Positions 1 to 5,379 of a stretch of DNA of 6,777 bases are shown here, piece after piece (positions within the stretch are counted from its first letter, which is position 1; the number at the start of each line of letters is the position of its first letter). Origin of the DNA: Anaerolineales bacterium UBA1136 (lineage in GTDB: Bacteria > Chloroflexota > Anaerolineae > Anaerolineales > UBA11657); NCBI GenBank assembly GCA_002311455.1, contig DCAJ01000012.1:368-7144 (forward strand), given 5' to 3'. A model generated the notes under the pieces. It searched no databases, was not told the DNA's origin, and was given only the letters and a program-made list of their open reading frames with translations. A program made the position numbers and the translations under genes.

Positions 1-530
1 AGCATAGAATGTCAAAAACTATGGGAAATCACATACCGATTGCATCTAGTCCGGAGGATATGTTTGGGAAGATAATGAGTATTCCAGATCATGCTATGAA
101 TTCCTACTGGCGCTTGGCAACACGGTATAGCCCAGTGCAGATTCGCGAACATGACGTAATGGTTGATGCGGGTAACATGCATCCCAAAGACGCAAAACTG
201 GAGCTTGCTTCAGAGATTACGGATATATTTTGGGGTATAGAGGAATCGGAACGTGCCAAATCTTACTTTCAGAGTGTTTTTCAAGCAGGTGATTTGCCAG
301 AAGATATAGGTAACTACAATGTTAGTCTGACTAGTAGTTTAGTGGAAGTTTTGGTAGGATGCGAGTTTGCTGGCAGTCGTAGTAGCGCTCGTAGATTGAT
401 AGAACAAGGTGCTGTAAGACTGGATAGTGTGAAAATACTAGATGTACAGGCTAAACTGTGTGATTCTGGAAATGTGATTCTTCAAGTTGGAAAGAGGCGG
501 GTAATCAACTTGATTATTAGGGGTGAATAA
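1..530 (+). CDS. tyrS: Tyrosyl-tRNA synthetase, C-terminal part (5' truncated by window edge)
   Basis: This enzyme charges tRNA-Tyr with tyrosine in the cytoplasm (EC 6.1.1.1). Only the last 175 codons are in the window, against roughly 400 for the full family, and the reading frame is open to base 3. The fragment opens with HRMSKTMGN, the class I KMSKS-type loop of the ATP site, so the ATG at base 9 lies inside the gene and is not a start. It is followed by SPEDMFGKIMSIPD, typical of the tyrosine enzyme. Next come the anticodon-binding helical part (PKDAKLELASEI) and a C-terminal S4 RNA-binding domain at about residues 110-150 of the fragment (LVEVLVGCEFAGSRSSARRL, then IEQGAVRLD). The first Lys of KMSKS is Arg here and the last Ser is Thr. 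The gene ends with TAA and converges on the broken ftsW/rodA gene 59 bases away. The family call is secure; a general non-tyrosine relative is unlikely given the S4 tail. Confidence 0.93.
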   Translation, partial: HRMSKTMGNHIPIASSPEDMFGKIMSIPDHAMNSYWRLATRYSPVQIREHDVMVDAGNMHPKDAKLELASEITDIFWGIEESERAKSYFQSVFQAGDLPEDIGNYNVSLTSSLVEVLVGCEFAGSRSSARRLIEQGAVRLDSVKILDVQAKLCDSGNVILQVGKRRVINLIIRGE

Positions 531-589
531 CTAAGTACAATTCATCATTGAGTATTGCCTGTAAGTAAATATTTTCTAGCTGATTAACA

Positions 590-994
590 TCATTGTTTTG
601 TGGTTGAGAATACGTAACCCATACTCAAATACGTTAGCAGCATTGCCGAACCCCCATAGCTGATAAATATAAGTGGTACTCCAGTGAGTGGCAATATATG
701 TAATACTCCACCTATGTTGACAATTGTTTGAATTAGGAATAATAATACTATTCCTGTGTTTAATAATGCAGAGAAAGAGTGTCTTGGGAGTAGTGCGGTA
801 GATCGGAATATTCTGTATATAAGGGTCGCGAGCAGAATTATTACTGCTATGCCACCTATATATCCCCATTCAGTGACAATACTAGCAAAAACGAAGTCTG
901 AGTGACCTAAGGGAATGTGGTGTGGTGTACCAGACCCCAATCCTGTTCCAGTAATTCCACCGCTACTCATAGCAATCCATGCTTGGCAATCCAT
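590..994 (-). CDS. FtsW/RodA-family C-terminal fragment (134 aa)
   Basis: This is the open frame holding the C-terminal part of the broken SEDS gene. It contains SSGGITGTGLGSG and HIPLGHSDFVFASIVTEWG, the family's conserved extracytoplasmic loop. The family usually ends that stretch with a Glu-Glu-Leu-Gly-type sequence; here it is TEWG. Three hydrophobic segments follow, then NIGGVLHILPLTGVPL and FISYGGSAMLL, the near-invariant C-terminal signature; the usual Pro before Phe is Ile (VPLIF). It ends STTKQ with TGA at 590-592. The apparent ATG at 994 exists only because it lies in the duplicated 14-base copy (MDCQAWIA repeats the QAWIA of the middle fragment), so it is not an ancestral start. 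There is no reason to expect independent function. Confidence 0.72.
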   Translation of the reverse strand: MDCQAWIAMSSGGITGTGLGSGTPHHIPLGHSDFVFASIVTEWGYIGGIAVIILLATLIYRIFRSTALLPRHSFSALLNTGIVLLFLIQTIVNIGGVLHILPLTGVPLIFISYGGSAMLLTYLSMGYVFSTTKQ

Positions 995-999
995 GCTTG
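972..999. repeat. Perfect 14-bp tandem duplication (2 copies) in ftsW/rodA
   Basis: On the plus strand, GCAATCCATGCTTG occurs at 972-985 and again, without gap or mismatch, at 986-999. On the coding strand this is CAAGCATGGATTGC twice, encoding Gln-Ala-Trp-Ile-Ala in the first pass. Fourteen is not a multiple of three, so the second copy shifts the frame. Deleting either copy joins YQISQAWIA to MSSGGITG in one frame. Replication slippage is the simplest origin. Confidence 0.95.
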
Positions 1000-1118
1000 A
1001 GATATTTGGTAAAAATTACTGTCGCTTCTAAACCATGGATCTATCCACCCATGGAGCCTAATTTTAACTAAATCAGAATAGATGTATGCTAGTAATAGGG
1101 CTAATAAGAAGAGAATTG

Positions 1119-1145
1119 CGCCGGATATTGCTATCGTTTCCGGCG
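1119..1145. repeat. 7-bp inverted repeat at the first ftsW/rodA frameshift
   Basis: CGCCGGA at 1119-1125 pairs with TCCGGCG at 1139-1145, giving a perfect 7-bp, mostly G+C stem with a 13-nt loop. It is unusual in this AT-rich context. The premature TAG of the N-terminal frame (1131-1133) sits in the loop, and the most natural place for the missing base is in the 1139-1145 arm. There is no T-run after it, so it is not a terminator. It may simply be a spot prone to polymerase slippage or base-calling loss. Confidence 0.6.
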
Positions 1146-1919
1146 AGTACGCAGGTAAAATATTCCCAAAAAGCACCAATAAATTAGCCATCCAGCACCT
1201 AAATCACCCTGAATTATTACCATAAAAGACCACATTGTTATCAGAGGTACAAGAAATGCTGCGGGAAGCGAGTATTTGTTTTGATTTTGTCGCAAAATCA
1301 GATTTGTCCGGTGTCTCGAAAGATATGCTGCTAAAAAGAACACTATTAAGACTTTAAGTAATTCGGATGGTTGAAAATATATGCTGTGGTTTATGAAATT
1401 GACAGATAATATTGGCAGCCATAGCTTAGGACCTATTCCAGAAGGACTTACTCCAACTAATACAGTTAGGGCAGTAATCAATATGCCTGCAACAAGTGAT
1501 AGATAAGGATGTTTTTCCAGGAATACAAGGTGCTGTGACCAACGAATGATAGTTAACATACACATAATACTGATTGCGAACCACATAGCATATCTGAAAG
1601 CATATGTTCCCTGTAGACGCCATATGGTAATCATTCCCCAACCAGTCAATAATGTCATTATTGGAAACATCAGGGCATCCCTGTAAGGAATCCACGTACT
1701 GAGTAGGAAATGTCCTAATATAGATAATGTAATCCAGAGGATTATCGAAATAATAAATAGGGTATTGAATTGTGCTGAGGTAGTTTTTGGCGGGTATAAA
1801 AGCTTCAGAGCAACCGCCGATAGGCATACAAATAAAATAGCTAGCAACAACAGCAATGCCTCGCGTCTATTTGTGAGGGAAGACGGTACGTATATACTCT
1901 TTATATGATTGATGCTCAC
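1131..1919 (-). CDS. FtsW/RodA-family N-terminal fragment (262 aa)
   Basis: This is the open frame holding the N-terminal half of the broken SEDS gene. It has about seven hydrophobic membrane segments (near residues 21-40, 53-74, 82-99, 109-125, 139-158, 187-201 and 219-256). The SEDS signature QPSELLKVLIVFFLAAYL falls at 183-200, and the QGDLG motif, which continues into a membrane helix, at 237-241. The last residues, FYLRTRRKR, match the family loop that normally reads Y-x-A-T-G-R, but the frame then hits TAG at 1131-1133 where the family continues. The start is GTG at 1919, with no spacing from the preceding TAA and no clear ribosome binding site, so translation probably depends on coupling to the phosphorylase. 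An early Met alternative is absent. Translated alone, it would lack the catalytic large loop and the C-terminal helices. Confidence 0.75.
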   Translation of the reverse strand: MSINHIKSIYVPSSLTNRREALLLLLAILFVCLSAVALKLLYPPKTTSAQFNTLFIISIILWITLSILGHFLLSTWIPYRDALMFPIMTLLTGWGMITIWRLQGTYAFRYAMWFAISIMCMLTIIRWSQHLVFLEKHPYLSLVAGILITALTVLVGVSPSGIGPKLWLPILSVNFINHSIYFQPSELLKVLIVFFLAAYLSRHRTNLILRQNQNKYSLPAAFLVPLITMWSFMVIIQGDLGAGWLIYWCFLGIFYLRTRRKR

Positions 1920-2789
1920 TTATAGATATTTGTCAATTAACAAGCCTAGATGTTTTTTGGCTTCATTTGTCATTGCGTCAGCATGGGTGATCAATGCATC
2001 TGCCAACGTATTACTGCAATTGCAATTTAGATTTTGATTCGAAGGTAGATTGTTTGCTAAGTTACGTAAGGCATCTTGTGCTGTTGTGGTATTTTGTATT
2101 AGAGTGCGTATGATTATCTCGACACTCACTGGAATTTCGCTGATATGCCACACATCATAGTCTGTAACATGGCCCATTACGGCATAGCATATTTCTGCCT
2201 CTCGTGCTAGAAATGCTTCAGGACTTGTAGTCATTCCAATGATACTCATTCCCCATTGTCGAAATATGTTACTTTCTGCCTTTGTACTGAAATGTGGACC
2301 TTCTATAGTAATGAAATCTCCACCTTCATGTACTGTTGCTCCTGTATCCTTCACTGATTTAGCTAGAGCTTTTGATAGGTCTAAACAAAATGGATCTGCT
2401 ACACCTATATGAGCAACAATTCCATTGTCAAAGAAAGAGCTAATCCTTTTACGTGTGTTATCAAACAAACCATCAGGTATAACTATGTTACCCGGTGCAA
2501 ATTCCTCTTGGAGTGACCCAACTGCACTTACTGATATAATGCGTTTAACCCCTAATAGTTTTAGAGCATATATATTGGCTCTATAATTTATTTCAGATGG
2601 CGAAATAGTGTGTCCTTTTCCATGCCGTGCTAAGAATGCTACTTTTTGATTGCTAAGTATCCCGGTCATTATTGTGCTACTGGGTTCACCGAAAGGGGTA
2701 TCGACTCCCAACTCTTTTTTGTCGGTTAAACCTGGCATATCGTATAGGCCACTACCACCGATGAACGCTAATGATATATCTGTGTTCAT
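1920..2789 (-). CDS. mtnP: S-methyl-5'-thioadenosine phosphorylase
   Basis: This cytoplasmic enzyme splits 5'-methylthioadenosine with phosphate into adenine and 5-methylthioribose-1-phosphate (EC 2.4.2.28). It clears the by-product of polyamine synthesis and other S-adenosylmethionine reactions and feeds methionine and adenine salvage. The 289-residue protein is collinear with the PNP/MTAP family: phosphate-binding GGSGLYD (11-17), TPFGEPS (31-37), RHGKGH (55-60), NYRANIYALK (68-77), SAVGS (88-92), TIEGPHFST (161-169), MTTSPEA (186-192) and TDYDVW (209-214). The Asp pair in TDYD is the one family members with 6-amino base preference carry, so an adenosine-type substrate is favoured over inosine or guanosine; this specificity is inferred. 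The ATG at 2789 is supported by AAGGTG five bases upstream. Residues about 250-262 (NQNLNCNCSN) are a lineage-specific insert or tail. It follows the LCP-like gene after 90 bases and abuts the broken ftsW/rodA gene. Confidence 0.93.
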   Translation of the reverse strand: MNTDISLAFIGGSGLYDMPGLTDKKELGVDTPFGEPSSTIMTGILSNQKVAFLARHGKGHTISPSEINYRANIYALKLLGVKRIISVSAVGSLQEEFAPGNIVIPDGLFDNTRKRISSFFDNGIVAHIGVADPFCLDLSKALAKSVKDTGATVHEGGDFITIEGPHFSTKAESNIFRQWGMSIIGMTTSPEAFLAREAEICYAVMGHVTDYDVWHISEIPVSVEIIIRTLIQNTTTAQDALRNLANNLPSNQNLNCNCSNTLADALITHADAMTNEAKKHLGLLIDKYL

Positions 2790-2794
2790 ATCAG

Positions 2795-2800
2795 CACCTT
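2795..2800 (-). promoter_or_regulatory. Ribosome binding site of the methylthioadenosine phosphorylase gene
   Basis: On the minus strand AAGGTG lies five bases before the ATG at 2789. It is among the few recognisable Shine-Dalgarno sequences in this gene train and it fixes the start of the phosphorylase. Confidence 0.75.
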
Positions 2801-2812
2801 ATTTACCTGGAG

Positions 2813-2821
2813 TGTATAACA
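2813..2821 (-). promoter_or_regulatory. Possible extended -10 promoter element before the phosphorylase gene
   Basis: The minus strand reads TGTTATACA, which resembles an extended -10 box (TGnTATAAT) with four of six core matches. No convincing -35 hexamer lies 17 bases upstream. The 90-base gap is the largest in the gene train and the downstream gene has its own good ribosome binding site, so an internal promoter is plausible but weakly supported. Confidence 0.22.
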
Positions 2822-2879
2822 GATATCGAATTAGGATGCGGTGTAGTGTTACGGTATGGAAACAAGAGAACCAGTAATT

Positions 2880-3632
2880 TTATTGTTTATATGTATTAAC
2901 AGTGTTGTCAAGATGGATTAGATTGTTTGTAGTGAATGTTTCAATATCAATTCTTTCTGACTGTATAGGAAACACATTGTTGGCAATTGAATCTATATCA
3001 ATCAATGAAGTGACTTCTGGACGTAGATGTTTAAAATAACTGCTAATTTCCAGGCTGCTTGCCAGTACCTCAGCACGGGCTACCATAGCCTGGATTGCTT
3101 CAGCTTGACGAATTGTTCGTGTATTGACATCTTCATGTCTTATTATGTAATCAATAGTGCTAGCACCGTTTTGATTGTCACCTAATATACTAATTCCGCC
3201 TAGTTCGTCTATGAGCCAGGCGAATTGTTTTCTGTTTAGAATAAACTCGGCAGTGATAGAGCTTGGTATTAGACTTTCTATGGATTTTGTTAATGTTTTT
3301 GGTGTCTGGATAAATTGATTTTCTAGAGCAGGTGTAACTGGTACACCTTTAAGGAACACCCTATCGTATTTGTTGCTAAAAGATATTGTCCATAATGCTT
3401 CTAGTTTAGATGGTTCAACTGGTTTTTCTGAATTTACTCCGACTACCAAATAAGTTTTTGTAGACTTGGCTTTTGTACTATGATGGTTGTGAAGCTGAGT
3501 TAAGGTATGTAATGGATTTTGAATAGTAATGGTACTTTGTATTCCAATTGTTGAACCAACGCATGCACCTAAAATTACGAAGACTAAAGTAGTTACATGA
3601 ATGAAAGATTTAGGCCAGTATGATGATGTCAT
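2880..3632 (-). CDS. Membrane-anchored protein resembling the LytR-CpsA-Psr (LCP) family, degenerate
   Basis: LCP proteins transfer undecaprenyl-pyrophosphate-linked glycopolymers onto the cell wall. This 250-residue protein has a short cytoplasmic N-terminus, one membrane helix (about residues 10-31, FIHVTTLVFVILGACVG) and an outside domain that follows the LCP order: YLVVGVNS (61-68, family LLLGxD), WTISFSNKYDRVFLKGVP (81-98, family strand ending IPRD), IDELGGISI (141-149, family DxxGGVxV) and IRHEDVNTRTIRQAEAIQ (164-181, family R..D.gR..RQ). Key residues are missing: Asp of LLLGxD is Asn67, and IPRD is VPVT (97-100), so a transferase is doubtful. The start at 3632 is chosen because the frame upstream to 3770 is Cys-rich, unlike the family, and overlaps the preceding small gene; from 3632 the gap is 2 bases. 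No clear ribosome binding site is visible, which suits coupling. The family call rests on motif order only. Confidence 0.6.
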   Translation of the reverse strand: MTSSYWPKSFIHVTTLVFVILGACVGSTIGIQSTITIQNPLHTLTQLHNHHSTKAKSTKTYLVVGVNSEKPVEPSKLEALWTISFSNKYDRVFLKGVPVTPALENQFIQTPKTLTKSIESLIPSSITAEFILNRKQFAWLIDELGGISILGDNQNGASTIDYIIRHEDVNTRTIRQAEAIQAMVARAEVLASSLEISSYFKHLRPEVTSLIDIDSIANNVFPIQSERIDIETFTTNNLIHLDNTVNTYKQ

Positions 3633-3634
3633 TT

Positions 3635-3826
3635 TTAGAATAGTTTCAATGTCACTATGAATGCTAAAACAGCACTTGTTGTAAAGGCTGCAGACCAGAT
3701 TATCATTAAGCGCATTGTTAGCCCAATTGTGAGATGTGTAAATAGATGGGAGACATTTAGTATCCACCAAGTCGTAGCTCGCAGGATTTTGATCTCAATA
3801 GCGCCGGTGAGAGATTTAACTAGCAT
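3635..3826 (-). CDS. Small putative membrane protein, 63 aa, unknown function
   Basis: I do not recognise this protein. It has two hydrophobic segments: one about residues 19-37 with His and Asn in it (WWILNVSHLFTHLTIGL) and a stronger one about 41-60 (IIWSAAFTTSAVLAFIVTL). This suggests a small inner-membrane protein with a basic N-terminus (Lys4, Lys13, Arg16). In-frame tandem stops TAATAA lie 9 bases before the ATG at 3826, so it cannot extend upstream. No good ribosome binding site is seen. It sits 46 bases after the basic small protein gene and ends 2 bases before the start chosen for the LCP-like gene, a spacing that argues it is a real operon member. A chance hydrophobic frame remains possible. 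Confidence 0.5.
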   Translation of the reverse strand: MLVKSLTGAIEIKILRATTWWILNVSHLFTHLTIGLTMRLMIIWSAAFTTSAVLAFIVTLKLF

Positions 3827-3872
3827 AAACAGTTCTTATTAGACGATAGTGTTTGGTAGGCGAGTATGTATA

Positions 3873-4139
3873 TTATTTTGATAAAGCCATTTTTAAGACT
3901 TTACCTTTGTGATTAGCCACGACACGTACTATCCTGTTCATCATATATCCCCCTGGCATTGCAGCGACACCCTTGTAGGTTAGTAGGTACCTATAATTCT
4001 GAATAGCCTTGGATGAGGTTTTGGTATTTGGAATGGATTGCTTGCTTACGCTTGGTGAAACACCCTTGAGTTCAGGGAATTTTTTGTATACCCTTACAGA
4101 TATTGTTTTTATATTTCCTGAGCTTAAACTCATAAGCAT
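3873..4139 (-). CDS. Very basic small protein of unknown function, directly downstream of ftsZ
   Basis: I do not recognise this 88-residue protein. It contains 12 Lys and 4 Arg against a single acidic residue (Glu23), giving a net charge near +15, with no membrane segment or signal peptide. The N-terminal part is Ser/Lys-rich; the C-terminal part (about 46-88) looks more ordered, with IQNYRYLLTYKGVAAMPGG and NRIVRVVANHKGKVLKMAL. Such composition is common in nucleic-acid or ribosome-binding proteins but could also suit binding to an acidic partner such as FtsZ's tail or membrane lipids; no function is assigned. Its ATG is 7 bases after the ftsZ stop. A G5 run at 4140-4144 sits six bases before a second ATG at 4133, so the true start may be residue 3 (86 residues). 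Confidence 0.62.
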   Translation of the reverse strand: MLMSLSSGNIKTISVRVYKKFPELKGVSPSVSKQSIPNTKTSSKAIQNYRYLLTYKGVAAMPGGYMMNRIVRVVANHKGKVLKMALSK

Positions 4140-4144
4140 CCCCC
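4140..4144 (-). promoter_or_regulatory. Possible ribosome binding site bearing on the start of the basic small protein
   Basis: The minus strand has GGGGG immediately before the first ATG (4139) and six bases before the second in-frame ATG (4133). That spacing favours 4133 as the translation start if the G run acts as the Shine-Dalgarno sequence. Confidence 0.4.
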
Positions 4145-4146
4145 AT

Positions 4147-5376
4147 TTAGGTATTGTTAGTTTCTATAGAATCTTTAATACGTTGCCTGCGAAGGAAGGC
4201 AGGCGTGTCCAAATTGTAAGGTGAAGGACTATATGGAAAAGCTTCTTGAGTAGTGCCTGATGGGATGAATTGGTCTAATTCCTTGTGGACAGAGCTTGAC
4301 CCTTCAAGTTCCGTCAATTCAGATTTGGTATAATCAAATACTTGTCTAAATGGTATCTCACCAATCACGTTCTCTAACGAGTGTCCACCCACTCCAGTTG
4401 CAAGGATAATGATCTGAACTCGGTCTTGTAGTTGCTCCTCAACTGTTATTCCTAAAGTAACTTCTGAGTTAGGACCAATTGCCGTGCGTATTTCTTCTAC
4501 TGCCCACTGCACTTCAGCCATAGGTAGACTGCGACCGCCCGTAAAATGTACAAGTAGGGCTGTAGCGTAGTTCATGCCAGAAATATCTTGTAAAGGATGG
4601 TGAAGTGCAGATCGTACTGCATCTATTGTAGCATTGTTACCTTTACCATGACCAATGGCCAGTACGGCACCCCCTGATTGATGAAGAAGTGCCCGCACAT
4701 CTGCAAAATCAACATTTATTAATCCGGGTTTTAATACAACTTCGGTAATTGCTTGAATGCCTTGCCTCAGGATATCGTCTGCTATTCTGAATGCTACATC
4801 TAATGTGACATGCTTGGGGACAATTTGGAGTAGACGCTCGTTAGGGACTGTTATAAGTGTGTCACAATGGCTCTGCAATACTGCTATACCTTGCATAGCA
4901 TTGTGGTATCGGCAAGTACCTTCAAAATTGAATGGCATTGTAACCACTGCGACTGTGATGATATCTAAATCTCTAGCTAACTCGGCTACAACAGGAGCAG
5001 CGCCGGTTCCGGTTCCACCTCCCATACCACAGGTTATAAACAATATGTCAGCATTTTCTATGATTTCTGATAGATCACTTAGACTCTCATAGGCAGCTGT
5101 TTCACCAATTAGAGGGTCTCCCCCAGTCCCATGTCCGGTAGTGAGGTGTTTCCCCAAAAGTACTTTAGTAGGAGCTTCATTTTCGTGCAAAGCTTGTCTG
5201 TCTGTATTGGCTGCTAAGAACTCAACTCCATCTATTCCGAACTGTATCATACGGTCAACGGCGTTGGAACCTGCACCTCCTAGACCGATAACTTTAATTA
5301 CTGTATTTTGGTCACATTCAAGGTCCATTAGACTTTTAATAGTTGGATGCTCTCGTGCAGATTGGTGTATATTCAT
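4147..5376 (-). CDS. ftsZ: Cell division protein FtsZ
   Basis: FtsZ is the tubulin-like GTPase that polymerises into the division ring under the membrane. The 409-residue protein has normal length and all key sites: nucleotide-binding GLGGAGSNAV (31-40), AANTD (55-59), tubulin signature GGGTGTG (119-125) followed by AAPVVAELA, PFNFEG (148-153), VPNERLL (177-183, usually IPND), and the T7 loop NVDFADVR (221-228) with catalytic Asp223 and Asp226. A second domain follows to about 330, then a linker of about 55 residues, and LDTPAFLRR (389-397), the C-terminal peptide that binds membrane tethers, with 12 further residues. Unusual substitutions are CR at 155-156, where RR is common. The ATG is 3 bases after the barrel-protein stop; no strong ribosome binding site is visible, so translational coupling is likely. 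I expect it to be active. Confidence 0.97.
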   Translation of the reverse strand: MNIHQSAREHPTIKSLMDLECDQNTVIKVIGLGGAGSNAVDRMIQFGIDGVEFLAANTDRQALHENEAPTKVLLGKHLTTGHGTGGDPLIGETAAYESLSDLSEIIENADILFITCGMGGGTGTGAAPVVAELARDLDIITVAVVTMPFNFEGTCRYHNAMQGIAVLQSHCDTLITVPNERLLQIVPKHVTLDVAFRIADDILRQGIQAITEVVLKPGLINVDFADVRALLHQSGGAVLAIGHGKGNNATIDAVRSALHHPLQDISGMNYATALLVHFTGGRSLPMAEVQWAVEEIRTAIGPNSEVTLGITVEEQLQDRVQIIILATGVGGHSLENVIGEIPFRQVFDYTKSELTELEGSSSVHKELDQFIPSGTTQEAFPYSPSPYNLDTPAFLRRQRIKDSIETNNT

Positions 5377-5379
5377 GAT

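Larger units (their letters stand above)
967..1191 (-). pseudogene. FtsW/RodA-family middle fragment between the two frameshifts
   Basis: This frame carries the segment connecting the N- and C-terminal parts of the broken SEDS gene. Usable homology starts at about ETIAISG (just below 1141) and continues through a membrane helix (AILFLLALLLAYIY) to RLHGWIDPW, the family's R-x-x-x-W-x-D-P-W stretch, and FYQISQAWIA. It then runs into the second copy of the 14-base duplication, reading AKHGLL before TGA at 967-969. The residues before about SPET are a frame shadow of the N-terminal part. The ATG at 1191 is therefore incidental and the fragment is unlikely to be translated separately. Confidence 0.7.
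590..1919 (-). pseudogene. FtsW/RodA/SpoVE-family membrane protein gene with two frameshifts
   Basis: Intact members are polytopic (about 10 membrane segments) SEDS glycosyltransferases that polymerise lipid II into peptidoglycan, in division (FtsW) or elongation (RodA). The protein here is spread over three minus-strand frames: N-terminal part 1919-1131, middle part to 967, C-terminal part 994-590. The pieces are collinear with the family: GPKLWLPI, QPSELLKV, QGDLGAG, HGWIDPW, then SSGGITGTGLGSG and finally NIGGVLHILPLTGVPL with ISYGGS. The second lesion is an exact 14-base tandem duplication (972-985 and 986-999); removing one copy reads YQISQAWIAMSSGG, which is the family sequence. The first lies near 1138-1145 and behaves like loss of one base. 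Repaired length is about 440 residues. I cannot decide between FtsW and RodA. The gene begins with GTG directly after the phosphorylase stop codon. Good conservation outside the lesions suggests recent inactivation or a sequence error. Confidence 0.87.

Noticed and set aside
531..589. A bidirectional terminator between the convergent tyrS and ftsW/rodA genes
   Set aside because: No stem longer than about 4 bp and no stem plus T-run could be found.
543..595. Direct repeat CATCATTG (543-550 and 588-595) as an attachment or recombination site
   Set aside because: Eight bases at a distance of 45 is expected by chance in AT-rich DNA, and no mobile-element gene is nearby.
576..869. Minus-strand 97-residue frame over the 3' end of ftsW/rodA, and a 133-residue frame at 1426-1827
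   Set aside because: Both lie in a different frame from clear SEDS-family sequence and have no family features of their own.
972..999. Phase-variable switch through the 14-bp repeat alone
   Set aside because: Loss of one copy would not restore the gene because the separate lesion near 1140 would still stop translation.
1131..1185. Programmed -1 frameshifting in the FtsW/RodA gene, using the T5 run or TTTTAC followed by the hairpin
   Set aside because: Neither stretch forms a proper X-XXY-YYZ heptamer in the zero frame. The second frameshift is plainly a duplication, so decay or error explains both better.
2650..2877. Plus-strand 75-residue frame crossing the phosphorylase start
   Set aside because: It is antisense to the conserved N-terminus of the phosphorylase and the gap upstream, with no supporting signal.
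3633..3770. N-terminal extension of the LCP-like protein (start at 3770)
   Set aside because: The added 46 residues look random and Cys-rich, precede a normal membrane-anchor start, and overlap a better small membrane gene.
4757..5092. Plus-strand open frames opposite ftsZ (also 5141-5428)
   Set aside because: They are antisense shadows of conserved FtsZ codons, with no ribosome binding site and no protein-like motifs.
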